From Crocinitomicaceae bacterium (GTDB lineage Bacteria > Bacteroidota > Bacteroidia > Flavobacteriales_D > Crocinitomicaceae), in the NCBI GenBank assembly GCA_020635955.1, contig JACJYW010000012.1, forward strand, positions 52,529-116,528: a DNA stretch of 64,000 bases, given 5' to 3'. The notes under the pieces are model-generated. The model ran no database searches. It saw nothing but the letters and a program-made list of their open reading frames with translations, and was not told the origin of the DNA. Shown here one piece after another: positions 8,037 to 17,931 of this stretch. Every line of letters starts with the position of its first letter. Within the stretch, counting starts at the first letter, position 1. The translations under genes and the position numbers were made by a program.

Positions 8037-10946
8037 ATGAAGAATGAACGTTATATGCAAAACATCAAAAAAATAGATAAATACGGATTAAGATCACTGC
8101 TTTCTAGTGTTATCATTTTTTTTGGAGCTTTATCTTTTGCACAAGACACAATAACTTTTGGCCCTGGTACATCACAATATGTTGTTCCCAATGGCTGCGG
8201 TGGCGCAGGCGTTGAATTAACAATGGGTGGAGCTCCTGGTGGGGGTCCTTGTGGTGGAACTGGAGCATTGTTAAATGGAATTATTCCAATCAATGCAGGT
8301 GATGTTATTGATATTATCGTAGGTCAATCAGGTGGTTGTCCAAATCCGATCGTTCCAGGTGGAGGCCAAGGTTGGGCATCTACCAATGGAAATACTACTT
8401 ATAATTCATGTTCTGGTGGTGGATTAACACAAATCTCAATTAATGGGGTTGTTGTTGCTATCGTTGGTGCCGGAGGTGGTGAAGGTGGTGGTTCAGCAAA
8501 TAGCTGTACCTCAAACTCAGGTGGAGACGGTGGATGTGCTTCTGGTGTTGCCGGAGGTAATACATTCGGACAAGGTGGACAACCAGGAACTCAAGTAGGT
8601 CCTGGTGCTGGTGGTAATCCTTGGGCAGGAACACCTCCAGGTGGTTCTCCGGGAGTCGGAACTAGTGGTGGTATGGGTGGACTTTGGCAAACTGCTTCCG
8701 GTGGAGGTGGTGGTGCTGGCTACTTTGGTGGCGGTGGCGGTGGTAATGACGGTTGCTGTACTGGTGCCAATGGCGGCGGCGGAGGTGGAGGCGGATCTAG
8801 CCTCATTCCTGCAGGTATTGGATGTGTAACTGGTGGTAATACTGGTCCTGCAAAAGTTGAATTCATCTTCCCAGTTTGTGCTACTACCATTTGTGAAGGC
8901 GATACAGCTTTTATTGATTTCTCCGCTCAGTTTCCTGCTGGCGCAACCAATTATACGGTATCACCGGGCACCGGTGTTTATCAAGCCATTGCAGGTGGAG
9001 CAAATATTGGACTTTTTCCAACAGATACCACTACCTATGACGTTACCGCTACAGTTGCCGGATCACCTGTTACAATACAATGGCCGGTTAATGTTGTTCA
9101 TATTATTGAACCAGATGCAGGTATTGACGACTCAATTTGTTTTGATCCTTTAAATGGTGCTACTTTAAACGGAACACTTTATAATGATGGAGTTTATAGC
9201 TGGTCATTAAATTCATCAACAACATTTAACGGTGCTGTAGGTACAGCTAATTTCACGCCATCTGCAACAACATTGAATCCAATGGCCTTGGTAAATTTAC
9301 CTGGGTACTATGAATTTTTCTTGACTGAAGAAGACACAAACGGTGTTTGTCCTGATGGTGTTGATACAGTATTTGTATACTACTCTCAGGAAATGAGCTC
9401 CTCTACACATACTAATCCTATTTGTTATGGAAGTGCAGATGGAACTATTACTGTAACAAGTGATTCTTCTCCTGCTTCAGGTAACCTTGGCGCTAATTCA
9501 TTCACAATTGATGATGGTACAACTCAAACTACTCAAACCAATGGCAACTTCACTGGGCTTGTAGCTGGGGTTTATACAGTAACAACTACGGATTACTTAG
9601 GTTGTACACATGATACTACAATTACTTTGACTGATCCTGCTCCTATCATAATGAGTCCTATCTCATCAGATACCATGATTTGTCAAAACGGTACGGCTAG
9701 CATGAATGTAATAGCTAATAATGCCCCTGCCGGTGTTGGATATATCTATTATTGGTCTGCTGGTTCTTCTTCAACCAATCAGAATGTTATTACACCTACA
9801 CCTGCTGGAACGAATATGAGTGTTGATGTATATGCTATTTCTGATGACGGTTGTTACTCTGACACAATAACTTTGGACATTGATCATTATCTGCCTATTA
9901 CAGGTTCTATTACGGCTAATGATACTATTTGCCCGGGTTATGATGCTGTACAACAACTACAGAATATAAATGGAGGATATCAGGGATACAATTATGCCTG
10001 GACGGCAAATGGATCTACGATCCCTAATATTGATGATATCATCTATGTCAATCCAACACAAAACACTCAATATTGTGTAACAGTTTCTGATGGATGTGAA
10101 ACTACACCATTAAACTTGTGTACCAACGTATTGATGAGAACTGTACCAAGTGTAGTTTTTGGTGATCCGTTTGATGGATGCGTACCGTCTACTGTTACTT
10201 TAACAAATCTTACAAGCAATGTTACTATTGATTCAGTGAACTGGTATATTAATGGTGTATACTATCAAGGACCTTTATACAATGATTCGTTGACAGTTTC
10301 ATTCTCTGAAGTTGGATCATATGACGTAAGTCTTGAAGTGTATTCAATTTATGGATGTCATGATGCGGTGACTTATACAGATTATATTGTGATCCATGAT
10401 GTACCTTCACCATTGTTCTATGTCAACCCAAATCCAACTAATATTTTCAATACCTCGGTAGAAATGAACAATCTCACTTCGGGAGCCAATAATACTTATG
10501 TATGGCAATTTCCTGGTGGTAGTCCAACAACTTCAGTGTTAGATAATCCAAGTGTATACTATCCAGAAGGTGTAGTTGGTGATTATACGATCACATTAAC
10601 TGCAACGAATGAGTGGGGATGTGTAGCAGATGTAACTTCTGTAGCTCATGTATTGAGTGATGTAATCCTATTTGCACCAAACATTTTCACTCCTGATGGT
10701 GATGAATTCAATGAGAGATGGAGAGTTTACATTGACGGTATTGACATTTACCAGTTCCATTTAACAATGTTCAACCGTTGGGGAGAACCAGTTTGGGAAT
10801 CATTTAATCAAATAGCTGAATGGAATGGTACTTACGGAAGTGGAGATATCGTACCAGACGGAACTTATGTTTGGGTGATCGAATGTAGAGAAGCCTCAAC
10901 AGACAAAAAATACGAGTTCAGAGGACACGTAACAGTATTGAAATAA
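8037..10946 (+). CDS. T9SS type B cargo protein with ALK/LTK-like glycine-rich domain
   Basis: A 969-residue surface or secreted protein. The signal peptide ends SFAQ near residue 36; a start at Met7 is also possible. Residues of about 40-280 are extremely glycine-rich, but ordered like the ALK/LTK glycine-rich domain: YVVPNGCGGAGVELTMGG, then an INAGDVIDIIVGQSGG strand, ISINGVVVAIVGAGGG and several GGGGG runs. Ig-like and SprB-type repeats follow (VAGVYTVTTTDYLGC), then PKD-like segments. The last 90 residues, from IFTPDGDEFNERW through MFNRWGEPVWES to HVTVLK, are the type B (CHU_C, gliding-motility-associated) T9SS sorting domain. A strong terminator follows. It may be an adhesin or matrix protein; function unproven. 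Confidence 0.9.
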   Translation: MKNERYMQNIKKIDKYGLRSLLSSVIIFFGALSFAQDTITFGPGTSQYVVPNGCGGAGVELTMGGAPGGGPCGGTGALLNGIIPINAGDVIDIIVGQSGGCPNPIVPGGGQGWASTNGNTTYNSCSGGGLTQISINGVVVAIVGAGGGEGGGSANSCTSNSGGDGGCASGVAGGNTFGQGGQPGTQVGPGAGGNPWAGTPPGGSPGVGTSGGMGGLWQTASGGGGGAGYFGGGGGGNDGCCTGANGGGGGGGGSSLIPAGIGCVTGGNTGPAKVEFIFPVCATTICEGDTAFIDFSAQFPAGATNYTVSPGTGVYQAIAGGANIGLFPTDTTTYDVTATVAGSPVTIQWPVNVVHIIEPDAGIDDSICFDPLNGATLNGTLYNDGVYSWSLNSSTTFNGAVGTANFTPSATTLNPMALVNLPGYYEFFLTEEDTNGVCPDGVDTVFVYYSQEMSSSTHTNPICYGSADGTITVTSDSSPASGNLGANSFTIDDGTTQTTQTNGNFTGLVAGVYTVTTTDYLGCTHDTTITLTDPAPIIMSPISSDTMICQNGTASMNVIANNAPAGVGYIYYWSAGSSSTNQNVITPTPAGTNMSVDVYAISDDGCYSDTITLDIDHYLPITGSITANDTICPGYDAVQQLQNINGGYQGYNYAWTANGSTIPNIDDIIYVNPTQNTQYCVTVSDGCETTPLNLCTNVLMRTVPSVVFGDPFDGCVPSTVTLTNLTSNVTIDSVNWYINGVYYQGPLYNDSLTVSFSEVGSYDVSLEVYSIYGCHDAVTYTDYIVIHDVPSPLFYVNPNPTNIFNTSVEMNNLTSGANNTYVWQFPGGSPTTSVLDNPSVYYPEGVVGDYTITLTATNEWGCVADVTSVAHVLSDVILFAPNIFTPDGDEFNERWRVYIDGIDIYQFHLTMFNRWGEPVWESFNQIAEWNGTYGSGDIVPDGTYVWVIECREASTDKKYEFRGHVTVLK

Positions 10947-10968
10947 AATCAGTCTAATTCAAAATACA

Positions 10969-11005
10969 CAAAGCCCTTCGTTACTTAGCGAAGGGCTTTT
11001 GTTTT
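10969..11005 (+). terminator. Rho-independent terminator after the T9SS cargo gene
   Basis: Perfect 11-base stem AAAGCCCTTCG / CGAAGGGCTTT with loop TTACTTAG, followed by TGTTTTG. Confidence 0.88.
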
Positions 11006-11033
11006 GCATTAATTTCTCATTACTTTTGGACGA

Positions 11034-11843
11034 ATGAAAAAAGCCGTTAAAAATTCTTTCGCCAAGATCAGATTTGGATTAAGTGCCTCTAACAATCCTG
11101 TATTTACTGGATACTACAAGATGTTCTTTAAGCCAGAGCCTGGAACACTCAATGAGTTGTTGAGTATGTATTCCAAACATATCGGAAAAGAATTTACGGT
11201 TATTCAGGTTGGTGCGAATGATGGTATTACTCATGACCCCATCCATAAGTTTATCAAAAGAGATCGTTGGAATGGAGTTCTATTGGAACCTCAAAAGTAT
11301 GTCTTCGATAAATACCTTACCCGCATTTATAAGAAACACGACAACATTCATGTAGTAAATGCTGCTATGGGTTACGAAGATGGAACTTTACCAATGTATA
11401 AGATCGGTTTCAGTACTGAAAGATGGGCCACAGGTTTAGCTACTTTTGATAAAGCAACGCTTGAAAAAGCATTTACATCAGGCCATGTTGCCAGAAAATG
11501 TGCAAAAGAAAAGATCAAGATACCTTCAGACGTCAATCAACAGATCATAGAAGAGCGTGTGAAGGTTAGATGCGCCGAATCTCTATTGAAGGAATACAAC
11601 ATCAAAAAAATTGACCTGTTGATGATCGATACAGAAGGATTCGATCTTGAAGTGATCAAGATGTTCGATATTGCCAAAAATCAACCTGGGATGATCATTT
11701 TTGAAAGCAGCCATTTGTCCGATACGGAAATAAAGGAAGCAGAAGAATTGCTAACTAAAAACGGCTATGATCACAAAAAAGACGGGCCAAATATGGTCGC
11801 AATCAAATCAGGACTAAACCAATACCTGAACTACTTCAAATAA
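11034..11843 (+). CDS. FkbM family SAM-dependent methyltransferase
   Basis: A 269-residue cytoplasmic methyltransferase. The SAM-binding motif I is VIQVGANDG (56-64), the acidic end of strand 2 is in LLEP (E85), and the later motif LLMIDTEGFDLEVIKM is the FkbM family signature. FkbM enzymes methylate hydroxyl groups on polyketides, sugars or lipids, often in surface glycan clusters. No sugar or polyketide genes flank this copy, so the acceptor is unknown. The gene follows a terminator, and its stop codon abuts the stop codon of the convergent TolC-like gene with no bases between them. Confidence 0.88.
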   Translation: MKKAVKNSFAKIRFGLSASNNPVFTGYYKMFFKPEPGTLNELLSMYSKHIGKEFTVIQVGANDGITHDPIHKFIKRDRWNGVLLEPQKYVFDKYLTRIYKKHDNIHVVNAAMGYEDGTLPMYKIGFSTERWATGLATFDKATLEKAFTSGHVARKCAKEKIKIPSDVNQQIIEERVKVRCAESLLKEYNIKKIDLLMIDTEGFDLEVIKMFDIAKNQPGMIIFESSHLSDTEIKEAEELLTKNGYDHKKDGPNMVAIKSGLNQYLNYFK

Positions 11844-13187
11844 TTAATCGTTAGCCGGATCAAAGTTTTCTTCGATCTTGAATTGTTGAGAGATCTGACC
11901 TGTCATTCGCAAGAGATCATAATGCGTCTGGATTAGCTCAAATAATCTGTCATAATAATTCAATACCGCTTGCTCGTAGCTCAATTTAATATCATTCAAA
12001 TTGAATACGTTGATCAAACCAAGATCATATCTCTCTTTTCCAATCTTCCATAATTTTCTTGCATGTTCTACCCTTCTGAAAGACATATTTTCAACTGCAG
12101 TTCTGGTTTGATACAATTCATAATTTCCACGAAGCTGATGAGATAAGTTCAATTTTAATTCATCTATTTCAATATTAGCCATGTCTCTTTGGATCTCTGC
12201 GATTTGAATGTTTCGCTTTCTGTTCATACCCTGAAACAGGTCATATTTGATGTTTATATTACCCCTGTGTGTCCAGGAATTTGTTGACTGATCAAAACCA
12301 TTGTCTCCAAATAACCTGAAGTATCCAACAGATGGTGAGGTTCCTAAACTCAATGTTACAATTGGATACATAGCTGATCTTTTAGTTTTAATATCCAGCT
12401 CTTTCAACTCAAGATTCATGTACTGATTTTTCAGATTCTGATTGTCTGCGATCATCTTTTGTTGCAATTCTTCATAGGTTAGATTCGGAGCTGAAATTGA
12501 AAGAGAATCTGTCAAATTGTAATCAACATCTACATCTTCAGCCATGATCAAATTCAAATTTCGCTTTGAATTTCTAACTGAAAGCTGTTGTAATAGTAGA
12601 TTAGTAGAATCGGTTAAAACCTGGTTTTCAAATTCTAATAGATCAATACTGGTACTTATTCCCATTTCTTCTTTGATCTTATAGTATTCCAATTTATCCT
12701 GAGAATAAACCAGTAAACCTTCCATAACCTCAAGCTTTCTTTGCTGTACCACAGTAGTGTAATATGCCAGGATCACATCATAGATCGTTGACTCGATCAC
12801 CACAATTGCATTCCCTTTTGTTTGTTCCTGCAATTGTTCAAAACGTTGTTTATTTATCCTTATCCCAAAACCGTTAAAAACAGTCCAGTTCATATCGAGA
12901 GAAGGCGTTAGGTTATCGGTAAAGAGAACACCCGGGAAGAAAGTGGCCGGGTTATTAGAGTTATCCTGTAAAGAAGCACTATTGCTCAAGCTCAATGAAA
13001 AAGTAGGGATCAATCCTGCCTGACCCCAGGAATTTTGCAACTTAGAAGCCTGATAATTACCTTCTACTAACCTAACCTGGTAATTGTTGGTCAATGCTTT
13101 TTCAATCGCACCAAATACTGTAAGATCTTCCTGTCCAAAAGAAATCCAGCTGAAACAAATTAGGAATATGCTTAACGATCTTTTCAT
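11844..13187 (-). CDS. TolC family outer-membrane efflux channel
   Basis: A 447-residue outer-membrane protein with signal peptide MKRSLSIFLICFSWISFGQ. It is rich in long coiled-coil helices with the two repeated halves typical of TolC (an alpha-helical barrel plus an outer-membrane beta-barrel). It is the last gene of a three-gene efflux operon: its ATG overlaps the stop codon of the RND pump gene (TAATG), so translation is coupled. It forms the exit duct for the pump. Substrate unknown. Confidence 0.92.
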   Translation of the reverse strand: MKRSLSIFLICFSWISFGQEDLTVFGAIEKALTNNYQVRLVEGNYQASKLQNSWGQAGLIPTFSLSLSNSASLQDNSNNPATFFPGVLFTDNLTPSLDMNWTVFNGFGIRINKQRFEQLQEQTKGNAIVVIESTIYDVILAYYTTVVQQRKLEVMEGLLVYSQDKLEYYKIKEEMGISTSIDLLEFENQVLTDSTNLLLQQLSVRNSKRNLNLIMAEDVDVDYNLTDSLSISAPNLTYEELQQKMIADNQNLKNQYMNLELKELDIKTKRSAMYPIVTLSLGTSPSVGYFRLFGDNGFDQSTNSWTHRGNINIKYDLFQGMNRKRNIQIAEIQRDMANIEIDELKLNLSHQLRGNYELYQTRTAVENMSFRRVEHARKLWKIGKERYDLGLINVFNLNDIKLSYEQAVLNYYDRLFELIQTHYDLLRMTGQISQQFKIEENFDPAND

Positions 13188-16100
13188 TAGTTCAATTCTC
13201 TTTCTTTTTCATGTTTTAAATTGATCAAAACCGGTTCTACGTCTCGACCTTCACCAATTCCTTTGTTTCCCCATATAGCTTGTATGATTCTATTGAATCC
13301 AAGATTAGGAATGAAAACGAAGATTGGAAACAAAATAAATCCTAAAATATAGATCAACTGTGTCACCACGATCAACAATACTCTTGTGAATGTGATGAAT
13401 ATTTTCTTACCTGCTGATATATTTTGATCACCATATAAGGTTTCATCATTTAATACATAGTTCCATACCCTTCTCATATCATTATGCACTAAAATAATAC
13501 AAGGAAAGAAGAACAAAATAAACACGGTTCCGAACAACAATCCAAATGCGATAGATACTGCCATTGGAATTAGGAACTGAGCCTGGAATGATGTCTCAAG
13601 TATAAGCGGTAATAATCCGGCAACCGTAGTAACAGAAGTCAAAAGAATTGGTCTAAAACGAGACTTTGCAGCATCCATGATAGCTTCATTTCTGCCCATT
13701 CCGTCCAACAAATTACGATTATACGTATCAAGGAATACAATGGAATCATTGATGAGGATACCTATTAATGCAATCATTCCAAATGCTGATAAAATAGAAA
13801 CCGGAATTCCAACTATGGCATGACCTAAAATCCCACCAGCAATACCAGCCGGTACAACCAACAATATCAACAAAGCTTGCCAAACAGAGCCAAAATTCAA
13901 TGACATAATCAGGATCATCACAATAAATAGGATCATCACATTGATCATCATAGAGTTAAGCGCTTTTGAACTTCTCTCACCCTGACCTCTTTGAATAATA
14001 TCTACACCCGGAAACTCAGCATTGATCTTAGGGATTATTTCTGAAACGATCTTTCCGTTCACCTCTCCTACCCTTGTTGGATCATCCACACTGGCATCCA
14101 CAACGATCTCTCTTCTACCATCCCTACGTTTCAAACTTACCGGTCCTCTCTCAATGTTATAAGTAGCTAATTCAGACAATAATATCTGTTTACCATCATT
14201 TGTTTTGATTCGGATATTATTAAGATCATGTTGCGATTCACGATCCTCTTCAGCATATCTGATCCAGATCTTAACTTCATCAGTACCAATGATCACACGT
14301 TGTGCCTCTTGTCCAAATACACCCTGACGTACCTGCTTCGTAACCTCAAAGATTCCTAATCCATAAAAATCAGCTTCCGGCTTCATTTTTAGATTGATCT
14401 CCTTTCGTCCGAGAGGTTCATTATCCTTTAAGTTACTTACCAAAGGAATTTCGGCCAGGTATTCTTTAAATCTATCTTTAGCTTCACGAATTTGCTCATC
14501 ATTGTTACCGGTAAAAGAAAACTCAACAGGCTTACCAAAATTGTTAAATCCACTTCCCAGGAAATAATTAGAGGCGAGTTTAGTATTTTCAATCGTCTCT
14601 ACTTTTTTATTAATGCGAGAGATCAAGGAATCAACCGGAGTTTTCTTTCCTTCCCCTTCAATTACCATGGTTATTGACCCGGTATGAAAGCCTTGCTCAC
14701 CTAAATTTCGTGAGCTACCCAAGAGAATAGAATATTCTGACAACAAAGTATCACCTGTCGCAGCAGCTAACTCTTCATTTGCTTCCAGTATAACTTCTTC
14801 GGCATTTAATAACCAAGTTTTCGTGATTTCTTTGCCTGTTCCCTGCTCAAAAGCCACCTCCATAAAAACTCGGTCAGGCTTGATCTCAGGAAAGAATGTG
14901 AAATGGATCAATCCCATTCTACTAAACATGATCACAAAAACGGTAAATACTAATGGTGCTAGAATATAGGCACGGTATCTCTTTAAAATGAACGCAAGCA
15001 CATCCATAAAAATGAGATCCTTGAAATAATTGATGGCAGACGTTATCCTCGAACGTACACTGTATCTGAAAGTTCCCGGAGTAGCTTCAGATAATACTTT
15101 GGCGCTTGCCAGATGGACAGGCAAAATTATGAATGCTTCAAGAAGTGAAAAGGACAGGGCCAGAATGACCACTTTTGGCATCTCTCTCATCATCTCCATG
15201 TTATCCACAAACAAAAGAATTGAGAATGCGGCTATTGTGGTTAATACAGATGTGAATACAGAAGGCAATACTTCCATTGTACCATCCAGTGCTGCTTTGA
15301 ACGGACTTTTACCTCTTTCAAAATGAGAATAAATATTCTCAGCAATTACAATTCCATCATCTACCAAAATACCCACCACAAGGATCATCCCGAACAAGGA
15401 TATCATATTGATCGTTAACCCTATAGCATTGGCAATAATGAACATCCCCAGAAAGGAGAAAGGAATTCCAAAAGCTACCCACAGTGATAATCTTGTTGAA
15501 AGGAACAAGCCTAGCATTAATAGTACCAGGAGCAATCCCATCATTCCGTTACTGGTCAGTAGGCTGATACGATCCTGAAGGGAGGCATTGTACTCATATT
15601 GCATTGATAATTCAGCCGGATGATCTGATTCATTATACTCTTTGATATAATCCTTCAAATAGATAGTGATCTCTTCAAGATCCTGATCCGGAGTCTTCTT
15701 TACGTCAATTGTAATGGCAGGTGCTCCTTTTGCAAAAACTTCAAATGAACTTTCAGAAAAATCTAATCTGGCAGACGCTACATCACCAATTGTAATTACA
15801 TCACCTGAAGGCGTTGTTCTAAGCACGATCTGTTCAATCTCTTCCGGATCAGTTGTTCTTTCTCTTGAACGGATAATCAACTCTTCTTTATCATTCCGTA
15901 AAATACCACCGGTCAAATCCTGATTATTTCGTTGAATGGCTAATGATATCTCATCAATCAATACCCCATATTTTAAAAGATCAGCCTCTCTAACATCCAG
16001 GATCAATTCCAATTCAGGAAAACCATTCATTTCAATCAAAGAGATCAAACCTGATGATAAGAGGTCATTCTCAATTCTATCTCCCTCCTTCTTCAGCACC

Positions 16101-16555
16101 ATCAAATCTTTATTGCCCGTAAGACTCAAGGTTGCTACCATCTCTGACATTGGATTGGATTTCAGACGATTGATAACCGGTTTTTCAGCACCCTGAGGGA
16201 AAGAGTTGATGCTGCTCACTGCATTCTCAACATCCTTATATACCTCATCCATATCGGCATCTTCAAATCCCTTTACCTGAATGTTTGCTACATTTTCAGA
16301 GGATGTAGAAGTGATCTGTTCCACGCCATCAATTCCTCTCAATGCCTGCTCGATCTTTATAGTAACACCTTCCTCCATCTCTTCTGGAGAAGCACCAGGA
16401 TAGGCCACATTTACCACCACGGTCATAGGATCCAGCTCAGGAAAAAAGGATTTGTTCATGCTGGTAAGGTTATACACACCAAACAGCACAGTCACTATGA
16501 TGACTGCATTTGCCCAAATAGGTCTCTTTATGAAGAATTTTACAATTTCTCTCAT
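13187..16555 (-). CDS. RND family efflux pump, inner-membrane permease (AcrB/CusA superfamily)
   Basis: A 1122-residue proton-driven pump. The N-terminus (FFIKRPIWANAVIIVTVLFG) is the first membrane helix, followed by the porter domain (YPGASPEEMEEGV) and the central transmembrane block with GILVDDGIVIAENIYSH, which holds the paired aspartates of the proton relay. The second half repeats the pattern (IALIGILINDSIVFLDTYN). At 1122 residues it is somewhat longer than AcrB (about 1050) because of an extended C-terminal hydrophobic tail. Its start lies 2 bases after the stop of the fusion-protein gene. The substrate could be a drug, lipid or metal; there is no methionine or histidine cluster that would point to Cu/Ag. 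Confidence 0.94.
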   Translation of the reverse strand: MREIVKFFIKRPIWANAVIIVTVLFGVYNLTSMNKSFFPELDPMTVVVNVAYPGASPEEMEEGVTIKIEQALRGIDGVEQITSTSSENVANIQVKGFEDADMDEVYKDVENAVSSINSFPQGAEKPVINRLKSNPMSEMVATLSLTGNKDLMVLKKEGDRIENDLLSSGLISLIEMNGFPELELILDVREADLLKYGVLIDEISLAIQRNNQDLTGGILRNDKEELIIRSRERTTDPEEIEQIVLRTTPSGDVITIGDVASARLDFSESSFEVFAKGAPAITIDVKKTPDQDLEEITIYLKDYIKEYNESDHPAELSMQYEYNASLQDRISLLTSNGMMGLLLVLLMLGLFLSTRLSLWVAFGIPFSFLGMFIIANAIGLTINMISLFGMILVVGILVDDGIVIAENIYSHFERGKSPFKAALDGTMEVLPSVFTSVLTTIAAFSILLFVDNMEMMREMPKVVILALSFSLLEAFIILPVHLASAKVLSEATPGTFRYSVRSRITSAINYFKDLIFMDVLAFILKRYRAYILAPLVFTVFVIMFSRMGLIHFTFFPEIKPDRVFMEVAFEQGTGKEITKTWLLNAEEVILEANEELAAATGDTLLSEYSILLGSSRNLGEQGFHTGSITMVIEGEGKKTPVDSLISRINKKVETIENTKLASNYFLGSGFNNFGKPVEFSFTGNNDEQIREAKDRFKEYLAEIPLVSNLKDNEPLGRKEINLKMKPEADFYGLGIFEVTKQVRQGVFGQEAQRVIIGTDEVKIWIRYAEEDRESQHDLNNIRIKTNDGKQILLSELATYNIERGPVSLKRRDGRREIVVDASVDDPTRVGEVNGKIVSEIIPKINAEFPGVDIIQRGQGERSSKALNSMMINVMILFIVMILIMSLNFGSVWQALLILLVVPAGIAGGILGHAIVGIPVSILSAFGMIALIGILINDSIVFLDTYNRNLLDGMGRNEAIMDAAKSRFRPILLTSVTTVAGLLPLILETSFQAQFLIPMAVSIAFGLLFGTVFILFFFPCIILVHNDMRRVWNYVLNDETLYGDQNISAGKKIFITFTRVLLIVVTQLIYILGFILFPIFVFIPNLGFNRIIQAIWGNKGIGEGRDVEPVLINLKHEKERELN

Positions 16556-16557
16556 TT

Positions 16558-17682
16558 CTATTTGATCAAAACATCATATTTGGTTGTATCCGTATATCCA
16601 GGAACATCCTTGGCAATAACAATATCATTGTCATTTAATCCTGAAACAAATACACCGAACTCATTTTTGTTAAGGATCATAACCGGCTTTCTTGAAAGCG
16701 TAGAATCCTTTTTAGAATATATCAATACAGAATTGTCATGCACAGCACTTACCGGAATTCGAATTCCTTCATACTTACCAGATTCATCAATCGCTACCTT
16801 CACATATTCACCTTCTATAAATTTATGTCCTTCTATTGCAACTGGTTTAATATAGACATCAACTGACTGGGTACTTTTATTGATCACTTCAGATATTCTA
16901 ACCACGCTACCCATTCCTTTCAATTCACCTGAAGTAGAATAAATTTCTGTCCTAGTACCAATATTTATGGCATCCAGACTGCTTGCTGGAATGGAAACCG
17001 GTACCTCAAAATTTCCTGTTTGAATGATCTTCATGATCTTTGTTCCAGGATTCACTACTGAATGATCATTAATAAATACTTCCGTGATCATTCCATTATA
17101 TGGAGCATAAACACTAAACTTTGCTAATTGCTCTTCTAAACTTTTAATAGCGAAATATTCAGTCAATACATTGCGTGTTGATAAGAATACCTTTTCTTTT
17201 GAATTCTTCCATGCAGGTAACTGAGGTAATGATTCATTTAGCTTAATGTCATTCATGTAGTCATTCCACTTCTCGAATTCGTCCGGAAAATCAACTTTGA
17301 TCTCGGGCATCATCTGAGCTATAATATTGATGAATCCACTTTTTCTGGATCGAAGATTATACCTTGCTTCATTATCATTCACTCTGAACAATAATTCTCC
17401 TTTTGAAAACTTCACTCCTGGTTTTAGAGGTTTATTCCCTGCAATCAATTTTCCCTGAACTTCGCACGAAACATCAGTACTATTGAAAGATGTAACTGTA
17501 CCGTATCCTTCAACATTGAAATGCTCTTCTTTATTCTGAACCTGAACAGCAGGTAATGTCTGAATAAAAACTTCAGATTTATCTTTTTCAACTGTCTTCT
17601 GTTTTCCTCCCCTAAGCGCCATTATAATCAGCACATTGATTATAAGGAAAACTACTATGATGATAATGTGTCTCAGTTTCAT
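16558..17682 (-). CDS. RND efflux periplasmic adaptor (HlyD/MFP family)
   Basis: A 374-residue membrane fusion protein linking pump and TolC. One N-terminal membrane anchor (IIIIVVFLIINVLIIMAL, residues 5-22), then the first lipoyl/barrel half (VEGYGTVTSFNSTDVSCEVQG), a predicted helical hairpin (about 110-190), the second half (FSVYAPYNGMITEVFINDHS) and a beta-barrel. There is no lipobox. It is first in the operon and has a promoter at 17703-17734. The family and the role in tripartite efflux are well supported by the neighbours. Confidence 0.92.
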   Translation of the reverse strand: MKLRHIIIIVVFLIINVLIIMALRGGKQKTVEKDKSEVFIQTLPAVQVQNKEEHFNVEGYGTVTSFNSTDVSCEVQGKLIAGNKPLKPGVKFSKGELLFRVNDNEARYNLRSRKSGFINIIAQMMPEIKVDFPDEFEKWNDYMNDIKLNESLPQLPAWKNSKEKVFLSTRNVLTEYFAIKSLEEQLAKFSVYAPYNGMITEVFINDHSVVNPGTKIMKIIQTGNFEVPVSIPASSLDAINIGTRTEIYSTSGELKGMGSVVRISEVINKSTQSVDVYIKPVAIEGHKFIEGEYVKVAIDESGKYEGIRIPVSAVHDNSVLIYSKKDSTLSRKPVMILNKNEFGVFVSGLNDNDIVIAKDVPGYTDTTKYDVLIK

Positions 17683-17702
17683 GACCCGGCAATTTGCAGC
17701 AT

Positions 17703-17734
17703 CAAAAGTAAAGATAAGTTGTAGAGTATTTCAA
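17703..17734 (-). promoter_or_regulatory. Promoter of the RND efflux operon
   Basis: On the minus strand, TTG (17732-17734), 21 bases, then TACTTTTG (17703-17710), a perfect -7 box. The ATG of the fusion protein is 20 bases further on. Confidence 0.55.
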
Positions 17735-17826
17735 CCATTTATCATTTCATCTTTCGAAAATCAATCAAGTGCACAATGAGGCATTTCAACAAGCCCATTT
17801 GTTCAACGAATACGCAGTGAATATTG

Positions 17827-17845
17827 ATTTGCGTTTTTCGCAAAT
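17827..17845. repeat. Short perfect hairpin upstream of the CsgG-like pair
   Basis: ATTTGCG, TTTTT, CGCAAAT: 7-base arms with a T5 loop, 87 bases upstream of the ATG at 17932. Could be a leader hairpin or an operator. The 249-base divergent region around it also holds the promoter of the RND efflux operon. Confidence 0.35.
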
Positions 17846-17931
17846 ATCAAATTAAAGATGCGGAATTCAATTCTGAAATGGTGTTAATCGCAAGTAAATT
17901 TGTCAAAACAAAAATGATAAAACAATTAATT

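Noticed and set aside
8605..9153. Open frames on the plus strand inside the glycine-rich gene
   Set aside because: They are shifted-frame readings of GGT/GGA repeats and have no independent start or homology.
17824..17931. N-terminal extension of the first CsgG-like protein from a TTG
   Set aside because: The extension begins in a hairpin, has no signal-peptide logic, and the ATG at 17932 gives a signal peptide matching the paralogue.
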